Shown in pieces: positions 5,112-9,926 of a stretch of 9,926 nucleotides of DNA. A model generated the notes under the pieces. The model did not search any database. It had not been told where the DNA came from and worked only from the letters and a program-made list of their open reading frames with translations. Position 1 is the first letter of the stretch. The number at the start of each line of letters is the position of its first letter. This stretch comes from JBBRXZ01 sp038232415 (lineage in GTDB: Bacteria; Patescibacteriota; Saccharimonadia; Saccharimonadales; UBA4665), in NCBI GenBank assembly GCA_038232415.1, contig JBBSHY010000032.1, forward strand, positions 1-9,926, given 5' to 3'. Made by a program: the position numbers and the translations under genes.

Positions 5112-6152
5112 ATGAACACTTTGCACATTGCAATCACAACCCATAACCTGATTCGTATACTATTATTAGGTTTCTTAGGCTTTTCGCTAAGCATGCTGAT
5201 TACGCCGTTATACACGACGACTGCCTATAAAAATCAGTGGTGGAAACGTCAACGTACCGATGCCTGGTCGGGCGGTAAAGCAACGGTCTACCAAAAACTT
5301 CACGCAGGGAAGCATAAGCGTAATATTCCGACAATGGCCGGACTCATTTTCATAATATCTATTAGTCTGGTAACTTTGCTAGGTAATTTAAACCGGGGAC
5401 AGACGTGGTTACCGTTGGCCGGATTGGTTGGAGCAGGCGCGATAGGGCTTATCGATGACATTATGAATATAAAAGGTAGCGGACTAGGGGTAGCGGGTAT
5501 GAGTGCGCGTGTTAAGTTTGGCTTGTACAGTTTGATCGTGCTGCTTGGCGGCTGGTGGTTTTACTCTAAGCTGGCAGTTCATTCTATTTACTTGCCGGGC
5601 GTGCATCATTGGCATATAGGAATATTTGTGATCGCGCTGTTTTGGCTGGTGGTAATATCCACTGCCATTTCAGTCAACATCAGCGATGGGCTTGACGGCC
5701 TCGCCGGCGGTTTGCTGACCTCGTCTTTTGTTACCTATGCCATTATAGCTGCGGTAGAGCACAAGTTTGGCCTGGCCGGTTTTTGCTTAACAGTAGTCGG
5801 TACGTTACTCAGCTACACTTGGTTTAACATCTATCCGGCGCGCTTTTTCATGGGCGATGTCGGCTCGTTTGCATTGGGAACGGCTTTAGGCATCATAGCT
5901 ATACAAACCGATACGATTTACGTCTTACCAATTATTGGCATAGTTTATGTGGTGGAAACAGGCTCGGTTATTATCAATCGTTTGTCACGCAAGCTACGCA
6001 ATGGCAAAAAGGTCTTTTTATCATCTCCGATTCATCATCACTTTGAGGCTATCGGCTGGCCGGAGACTAAGGTTACCATGCGTTTTTGGATACTCGGCCA
6101 AGTTGCCGGAGTCTTAGGGCTGATTGTATTTTTAATGAGTGGGCAAGTTTAG
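5112..6152 (+). CDS. mraY: MraY, phospho-N-acetylmuramoyl-pentapeptide transferase (lipid I synthesis)
   Basis: 346 residues, within the usual 320-360, with about ten hydrophobic segments. It transfers phospho-MurNAc-pentapeptide from UDP to undecaprenyl phosphate at the inner face of the membrane, making lipid I. Signature residues are in place: the D115-D116 pair in GLIDDIMNIKG; VNISDGLDGLAGG (188-200) with D192 and D195; the GDVGSFALG motif (248-256) with D249; and the histidine cluster SPIHHHFEAIGW (305-316). The N-terminal substrate motif is NIPTMAGLIF (71-80), where many MraY have TPTMGG. It is the first gene of a tight four-gene run and is transcribed from the promoter in front of it. 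murE and murF, which usually precede it, are missing. Confidence 0.96.
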   Translation: MNTLHIAITTHNLIRILLLGFLGFSLSMLITPLYTTTAYKNQWWKRQRTDAWSGGKATVYQKLHAGKHKRNIPTMAGLIFIISISLVTLLGNLNRGQTWLPLAGLVGAGAIGLIDDIMNIKGSGLGVAGMSARVKFGLYSLIVLLGGWWFYSKLAVHSIYLPGVHHWHIGIFVIALFWLVVISTAISVNISDGLDGLAGGLLTSSFVTYAIIAAVEHKFGLAGFCLTVVGTLLSYTWFNIYPARFFMGDVGSFALGTALGIIAIQTDTIYVLPIIGIVYVVETGSVIINRLSRKLRNGKKVFLSSPIHHHFEAIGWPETKVTMRFWILGQVAGVLGLIVFLMSGQV

Positions 6153-6156
6153 CGTT

Positions 6157-7389
6157 ATGCAGCCCGTGACCCGCGGCCGGCGTATACCACCACGCACCCG
6201 TGAACTGAGCCTCGGCCGCAAACACCGGCCGGACTACTGGCTGCTTGTCTGGTGTTCTGTTTTGGTGGCCGTGGGTTTAATAGTAGTCTACGCTATCAGT
6301 CCGGCACTGAGCGCGGCTCATCACGTCAGTAATAGCTATTATGTCAGCAGGCAGCTGCTAGCCATTGGTTTTAGTCTGGGAGCCTTCATCTTTACTGCGC
6401 GGGTACCGCTTAAGTGGTGGCGGCAAGCCTATAAGCCGCTGTTGATTATCGCCGGGTTGGCGACTCTGCTGGCGTTGCTTCTGCCGGTCAATCCGGCCTA
6501 TCCGGCCCATCGCTGGGTACGTCTAGGCAGCTTTTCCTTCCAGTCGGTAGAACTTGTGAAGTTCGCTGTTATGATATGGCTGGCCGGTTTTCTGGCCGAA
6601 CGTTTAAAACAGGGAAATATTAGAAGTACGAACCTGACACTCCGGCCCATCTTGCTGGCATTGGCGGCGATTGGTGTAGTGATTGTTGGCGTGCAAAGTG
6701 ACCTCGGCTCTACAGGAGTTATGGTAGCCATGATGGCTACCATGGCCTTTGTAGCGGGTTTACCACTTGGCAGAGTCATGTTAATAGGTGCCGTAGTTAT
6801 GGTGGGTTTGGTCCTGGCTGTTTCAGTCACGCCTTACCGCCGAGCCCGCCTGCAAAGCTTTTTACATCCTCAGTCCAACTGTCAAAGCAGTGGTTATCAA
6901 GCCTGTCAATCCCTGATTTCTGTTGGCTCTGGCGGTCTGATAGGTCTGGGACTGGGGAGCAGCGTCCAAGCTTATGGTTATCAGCCGGAGGCGGCGAATG
7001 ATTCTATTTTTGCTATCTACGCCGAGAAGTTCGGCTTCGTAGGTTGCATTGTGCTTATAACAGTGTTTGCGGCTTTCTTTAGCCGTTTGAAAGGCATAGC
7101 TGAGCGGCTGACCGATGATTTTAGCCGCTTGCTGGTCGTAGGTGCGCTAGCCTGGTTCAGCAGCCAGGCGCTTATCAATATCGGTGGCATGATAGGCTTG
7201 CTGCCACTGAAAGGCATTACTTTACCGTTTATTAGTTATGGGGGCACGAGCGTTGTCTTTGCCTCTGCCGCTGTCGGTTTAGCTTTTCAAGCCTCTCAGT
7301 ACATGGCTTATAGCACACCCAGAATCTCTGGGGACGCCGTCAAGAAACCTGCTTTCCTTGATAATACAGTGAGGAGGGCTAACTATTGA
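6157..7389 (+). CDS. ftsW: FtsW, septal peptidoglycan glycosyltransferase (SEDS family)
   Basis: 410 residues from ATG 6157, which lies 4 nt after the mraY stop. A GTG at 6139 would add 6 residues and overlap mraY by 14 nt; neither has a clear Shine-Dalgarno, so the start is uncertain. About ten membrane segments are present. SEDS motifs (GTG-start numbering): QSDLGS (186-191, usually QPDLG); the catalytic-loop Asp D288 in NDSIFAIYAEKFGFVG; and NIGGMIGLLPLKGITLPFISYGG (347-369, key residues G352, P355, G359, P363, SYGG 366-369). It polymerises lipid II and pairs with FtsI at the septum. The large outer loop contains two cysteines, C248 and C256, flanking SGYQ, which could form a disulfide. 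The gene end overlaps the start of murG by 4 nt. Confidence 0.95.
   Translation: MQPVTRGRRIPPRTRELSLGRKHRPDYWLLVWCSVLVAVGLIVVYAISPALSAAHHVSNSYYVSRQLLAIGFSLGAFIFTARVPLKWWRQAYKPLLIIAGLATLLALLLPVNPAYPAHRWVRLGSFSFQSVELVKFAVMIWLAGFLAERLKQGNIRSTNLTLRPILLALAAIGVVIVGVQSDLGSTGVMVAMMATMAFVAGLPLGRVMLIGAVVMVGLVLAVSVTPYRRARLQSFLHPQSNCQSSGYQACQSLISVGSGGLIGLGLGSSVQAYGYQPEAANDSIFAIYAEKFGFVGCIVLITVFAAFFSRLKGIAERLTDDFSRLLVVGALAWFSSQALINIGGMIGLLPLKGITLPFISYGGTSVVFASAAVGLAFQASQYMAYSTPRISGDAVKKPAFLDNTVRRANY
7371..7377 (+). promoter_or_regulatory. Strong Shine-Dalgarno that fixes the TTG start of murG
   Basis: GAGGAGG lies inside the end of ftsW, 8 nt before the TTG at 7386. It is the only strong, well-spaced Shine-Dalgarno of the cluster. 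It accompanies a rare start codon that overlaps the ftsW stop, consistent with translational coupling. Confidence 0.85.
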
Positions 7390-8585
7390 CTATCTTGTTA
7401 ACAGGCGGTGGCTCTGGCGGCCATATAACACCACTCTTAGCGATCGCCGCTGAGCTTAAGCGCCTCAGGCCAAAAACCCATATTATTTACATCGGTCAGC
7501 GTGGTGACAACCTGGTTGATATACCAACTGAAGATGCCCATATTGATGATGTATTTCTGGTTCGTGCCGGCAAGCTCCGACGTTATTACGGCGAAGGATT
7601 CAGACAATTACTTGATATATCTACGTTTCTCAAAAACCTCAGGGATTTCGGATATGTATTAATAGGAATCAGGCAGAGCAGATCACTGCTTAAGAAGCTT
7701 CAGCCTGACATTATTTTTATCAAGGGTGGTTTTATCGGTGTACCTGTCGGCCTGGCAGCCGCAAGCTTAAATATTCCATATATAACGCACGACTCAGATG
7801 CTATGCCGGGATTAGCTAATCGGATTATATCCCGTTGGGCCAGTCTCCACGCCGTGGCACTTCCCGGTAAAATTTATAATTACCCCGCCAAAAAAACAGT
7901 AACTACAGGCATACCGCTCAGAGCCGATTTTGTGCCTATAACAGATAAGCTCAAAAAAAACTATCGGCAGGAAATACAGATTCCGGACTCAGCAAAAATG
8001 CTTTTTGTTATCGGCGGCGGGCTGGGCGCGCAGCGTATCAATTCATGGGTTGCTGAAGCTATGCCGCATATATTACATGAGTTCAGCGACCTTTATATTG
8101 TTCATGTGGCAGGCCGGGCTAACAAAGCTGGTATGAAGAAGCTATATAACAATATTTTAACTCCGGGAGAGGAGGGGAGAGTGCGGATTTTTGGCTACTT
8201 ACCCGATGTCTATCTATATAGCGGTGCGGCAGATGTTATAGTTACTCGAGCTGGCGCTACAAATCTGGCGGAATTTGCTTTGCAGGGAAAAGCCTGTGTG
8301 GTCATACCCAGTCCTTTTCTGAGTGGCGGACATCAGATTAAAAATGCCCGCTACTTGTTCGATAACAAGGCCATACAACTCTTGGATGAAAGTGATATTA
8401 GCGCTGATACTAATCGTTTAGCTAAGCAGGTTAGCGCTTTACTGAATAATAAAAGCCAACAGAAGGAGTTAGCTAATAATCTGGCTAAATTTGCGAAGCC
8501 AGACGCAACACAAGAAATAGCCGAACTCTTGTTAGCGCACGTTCAAGAGGAAAGTGCGGGGAGTAATAAAACTAAAACTATATGA
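7386..8585 (+). CDS. murG: MurG, UDP-GlcNAc:lipid I GlcNAc transferase (lipid II synthesis)
   Basis: 399 residues from a TTG start, longer than the usual 355-370. It is a GT28 family glycosyltransferase with two Rossmann-like halves that adds GlcNAc to lipid I at the inner membrane face. N-terminal half: GGGSGGHI (7-14), FIKGGFIGVPVGLAA (111-125) and HDSDAMPGLANRI (135-147). C-terminal half: GGGLGAQRIN (210-219), TRAGATNLAEFA (287-298) and PSPFLSGGHQIKNARYL (308-324), which holds the nucleotide-sugar site. The start is set by the Shine-Dalgarno at 7371-7377, since GGGSGGHI must sit near the N-terminus. The TTG overlaps the ftsW stop (TTGA, 4 nt), and the murG stop in turn overlaps the next ATG (ATGA). 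Extra length lies in a middle insertion (about residues 45-95) and a Lys/Ser-rich tail. Confidence 0.95.
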   Translation: MTILLTGGGSGGHITPLLAIAAELKRLRPKTHIIYIGQRGDNLVDIPTEDAHIDDVFLVRAGKLRRYYGEGFRQLLDISTFLKNLRDFGYVLIGIRQSRSLLKKLQPDIIFIKGGFIGVPVGLAAASLNIPYITHDSDAMPGLANRIISRWASLHAVALPGKIYNYPAKKTVTTGIPLRADFVPITDKLKKNYRQEIQIPDSAKMLFVIGGGLGAQRINSWVAEAMPHILHEFSDLYIVHVAGRANKAGMKKLYNNILTPGEEGRVRIFGYLPDVYLYSGAADVIVTRAGATNLAEFALQGKACVVIPSPFLSGGHQIKNARYLFDNKAIQLLDESDISADTNRLAKQVSALLNNKSQQKELANNLAKFAKPDATQEIAELLLAHVQEESAGSNKTKTI

Positions 8586-9517
8586 AACTAAAATTACCGC
8601 TAAGATCTTCAAGTACCTCTTCACGCCGAAAGCGTGTAATTGCTGAAGATAAGCAGTCATCAAAGACATTTTCCTATCGATCTCAGCGACCTGAGCCAGA
8701 GCTAAAGAATATTGGTAGACTAAAGGAACGCAGGTCGTCGCAACAACCTGCGCGTAAGAAGCTAAGTTATTTTCTCCTACAGCGATTCGGTTTAGTTATT
8801 TTACTAATAGCCGGCGTTGCCTGCGCGGTCAATATATTAAGCCTTAATTCTAATGCTAAGGTATCACCATTAACTACAAGTACTAACCAGGCATTCTTAC
8901 AACCGACATCTGTATACGAAGCGGCTGCCAGTCTGGCACTTAAGAATTCGGTGTGGAATTACAACAAGGTTACCATAGACACGAATCAGATCAGTCTACA
9001 AATGCTTAACCAATTTCCAGAGTTAACCAAGGTAAGCGTCACATTACCACTGCTGGCGCACCGGCCTTTGGTGTATGTTCAGCCGGCTCTGCCCACCCTT
9101 ATGCTGGTGACGAATAGTGGTTCTTCATTCATCGTCGATAGCACAGGTAAGGCTGTGATTGCCGGCACCAGCTCTTCTCTCCATCAGTTACCTATACTAC
9201 ATGATCAAAGCGGGCTAAAAATTCGGCTTAATCATCAGGCCTTATCTGGAGCAAGTGTAACTTTTATCCAAAATATTATCGCCCAACTGGCAGCTAAGCA
9301 ATTTACAGTATCCAGCATGGTGTTACCCGGTGCCTCTAGCGAGCTTGATATAAAGCTGGCAGGGCAGCCTTATTTTGTAAAGTTCAATTTACAGCGTGAT
9401 GACCCAAGAGGGCAGGCAGGGGTTTTTCTGGCTACAATTGCTGGCCTAAAGCGTAAAGATGTTACCCCGGGCAACTATGTTGACGTCCGTGTGGAGGGCC
9501 GGGCTTACTACCAGTAG
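8582..9517 (+). CDS. ftsQ: FtsQ/DivIB-like bitopic cell division protein
   Basis: 311 residues. A long basic cytoplasmic tail (about 1-62, rich in Arg, Lys and Ser) is followed by one membrane segment (about 63-87, FLLQRFGLVILLIAGVACAVNIL), then an outer domain. Residues about 112-168 have a POTRA-like pattern: a helix, KVTIDTNQISLQML, then FPELTKVSVTLPLLAHRPLVYVQPA. SSFIVDSTGKAVI (181-193) resembles the FtsQ beta-domain start ('fviD..G.vf'). Sequence identity is too low for certainty, but topology, size and place after murG all fit. FtsQ binds FtsL and FtsB/DivIC and regulates FtsWI. The ATG overlaps the murG stop by 4 nt and has no well-spaced Shine-Dalgarno, so translation is probably coupled. 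The Arg/Lys/Ser-rich cytoplasmic tail is longer than in E. coli FtsQ. Confidence 0.8.
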   Translation: MKLKLPLRSSSTSSRRKRVIAEDKQSSKTFSYRSQRPEPELKNIGRLKERRSSQQPARKKLSYFLLQRFGLVILLIAGVACAVNILSLNSNAKVSPLTTSTNQAFLQPTSVYEAAASLALKNSVWNYNKVTIDTNQISLQMLNQFPELTKVSVTLPLLAHRPLVYVQPALPTLMLVTNSGSSFIVDSTGKAVIAGTSSSLHQLPILHDQSGLKIRLNHQALSGASVTFIQNIIAQLAAKQFTVSSMVLPGASSELDIKLAGQPYFVKFNLQRDDPRGQAGVFLATIAGLKRKDVTPGNYVDVRVEGRAYYQ

Positions 9518-9644
9518 ACCCCTTTCCTGTTGCCCTGCTAGTTCGCTAATTGTTCATGTTTATTAATAAGGGCTTTTCCTAGAAAAACTATATATCTATA
9601 TTATTATTAGCAAAAGTCAAATTTTATATATATTATTCAGAAAG
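9518..9644 (+). other. A/T-rich gap after ftsQ with no recognised gene
   Basis: No open frame, tRNA or convincing terminator for ftsQ is visible. TTTTC (9574-9578) and GAAAA (9582-9586) are complementary across three bases, but no T run follows. TAAGGGCTT (9567-9575) recurs at 9775-9783 inside the candidate RNA. Most of 9585-9640 is A/T. Confidence 0.5.
9607..9634 (+). promoter_or_regulatory. Possible promoter for the 9645-9861 structured region
   Basis: TTAGCA (9607-9612, 4/6), a 16-bp spacer, TATATT (9629-9634, 5/6). The predicted +1 is near 9641, immediately before the first long-range helix. The surroundings are very A/T-rich, so a chance match is easy. Confidence 0.35.
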
Positions 9645-9861
9645 GCAGGGGAATGACTATTTTTAAATAATATAGCTGAAAAGCAATAGTTTCACGCTAA
9701 ACTGTGGAAAAGTCAAATAGTGTTGCAGATCACATCTAGAGTCTTAGTGTTATTGCCGGCCAGAGCTATATCGGTAAGGGCTTGTAGCAATAAGCGGTTA
9801 GCAGGTTTTGGAAACTACCATAGGTGGCCTAAAAGCGAAATCTATTTGAATACTCCCCTGC
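9645..9861 (+). ncRNA. Candidate structured RNA or structured leader, class not recognised
   Basis: Nested complementarity spans the whole stretch. The outer helix is GCAGGGGA (9645-9652) with TCCCCTGC (9854-9861). Inside it TCAAATAG (9713-9720) pairs with CTATTTGA (9842-9849), and inside that TTATTGC (9750-9756) with GCAATAA (9787-9793). Local hairpins sit at 9657-9675, 9686-9705, 9805-9815 and 9821-9831. GGCCA (9758-9762) could pair with TGGCC (9825-9829) as a pseudoknot, competing with the hairpin at 9821-9831. No open frame of note exists here. It lacks the conserved cores of RNase P RNA, tmRNA, SRP RNA or a tRNA, and no terminator T run follows. Caution: about one perfect 8-bp complement is expected by chance in a region this size; the nesting and adjacency of two are the argument. 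Confidence 0.4.
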
Positions 9862-9885
9862 AGAAGTGGCATACCCCAGGTCTCT

Positions 9886-9898
9886 TATAAACAAATAT
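9886..9898 (+). promoter_or_regulatory. -10-like element 7 nt before the 9899 ATG
   Basis: TATAAA (9886-9891, 5/6) followed by 7 nt and an ATG. It has the same spacing as the leaderless promoter of ftsI. No convincing -35 is seen at 16-18 bp, so this is weaker than the others. Confidence 0.4.
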
Positions 9899-9926
9899 AT
9901 GAGTCGTAAAATATACATTGTGCGAC
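9899..9926 (+). CDS. First nine codons of a further gene, possibly a histidine phosphatase (partial)
   Basis: ATG at 9899 opens a frame reading MSRKIYIVR up to the window edge, with the next codon starting with C. Phosphoglycerate-mutase-like histidine phosphatases commonly begin 'M..KIYLVRHG', where the RHG histidine is catalytic, and a codon starting with C fits His. Nine residues cannot prove this. What they do suggest is that the gene after ftsQ is not an obvious ftsA or ftsZ. The start is supported by a -10-like hexamer 7 nt upstream. Confidence 0.35.

Noticed and set aside
6139..6156. GTG at 6139 as the start of ftsW
   Set aside because: It would overlap mraY by 14 nt without a Shine-Dalgarno, while the ATG at 6157 lies 4 nt after the mraY stop. 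It is kept as an alternative, not excluded.
2250..7217. Minus-strand open frames inside rsmH, ftsI and ftsW (2250-2459, 3703-4041, 3929-4123, 4712-5011, 6498-6830, 7017-7217)
   Set aside because: All lie fully inside well-identified genes on the other strand and have no domain, promoter or ribosome site of their own.
9704..9720. GGAAAAGTC similarity to the RNase P RNA conserved region (GAGGAAAGTC)
   Set aside because: The following CCGGGC-type bases, the ACAGAAA partner and the other conserved blocks are missing, and the region is too short.
1..9926. CRISPR array, insertion sequence, tRNA or other mobile element
   Set aside because: No regularly spaced repeats, transposase or integrase frames, or tRNA cloverleaf were seen anywhere in the window.

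Overview
The window is a division and cell wall (dcw) cluster read entirely on the + strand. The order is mraZ, rsmH (mraW), ftsL-like, ftsI (class B PBP), mraY, ftsW, murG, ftsQ-like. It is preceded by the tail of a probable metallo-beta-lactamase-fold hydrolase and two small single-pass membrane proteins of unknown function. It ends in a roughly 380-base gap before the first codons of another gene. The best guess for the organism is Candidatus Saccharibacteria (TM7) or another Patescibacteria/CPR lineage. That guess rests on the divergent, small FtsL and FtsQ, the dcw cluster with no Mur ligases, the small membrane proteins just upstream of mraZ, and start codons placed at the predicted transcription start. 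It is an inference from family resemblance, not from a marker gene.

Layout: 2-145 is the hydrolase tail. 189-473 and 511-912 are two small membrane proteins, each with its own near-consensus promoter 6 nt upstream of the ATG, so both mRNAs look leaderless. 981-1007 is an intrinsic terminator that separates them from mraZ. 1020-1071 holds the probable mraZ promoter with MraZ-type TGGGT boxes. mraZ is at 1131-1496. 1497-1793 is a complex leader in front of rsmH. rsmH (1794-2771) is followed by a very strong hairpin (2779-2811), then ftsL-like (2846-3193). ftsI (3242-5014) has its own leaderless promoter. mraY (5112-6152) has its own extended -10 promoter. mraY, ftsW, murG and ftsQ form a tight run: a 4-nt gap, then two 4-nt stop/start overlaps.

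How the genes work together: MraY and MurG make lipid I and lipid II. FtsW polymerises the glycan and FtsI crosslinks it at the septum. FtsL and FtsQ are the bitopic scaffold that recruits and activates FtsWI. RsmH methylates 16S rRNA and MraZ is the cluster regulator. The cytoplasmic ligases MurC-F and Ddl, normally interleaved here, are absent, and ftsA/ftsZ do not follow ftsQ directly.

Most notable signals: (1) The mraZ-rsmH leader has a 23-nt near-perfect inverted repeat (1547-1569 and 1748-1770). Its left arm is also half of a strong local hairpin (1525-1560), and the arms enclose a C-rich, G-poor tract. This is the layout of a switchable attenuator. (2) The region after ftsQ (9645-9861) has nested long-range complementarity and a possible promoter at its 5' edge, so it may be a structured RNA. 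(3) A leaderless promoter arrangement recurs at several genes, while the only strong Shine-Dalgarno sits in front of a TTG start (murG).
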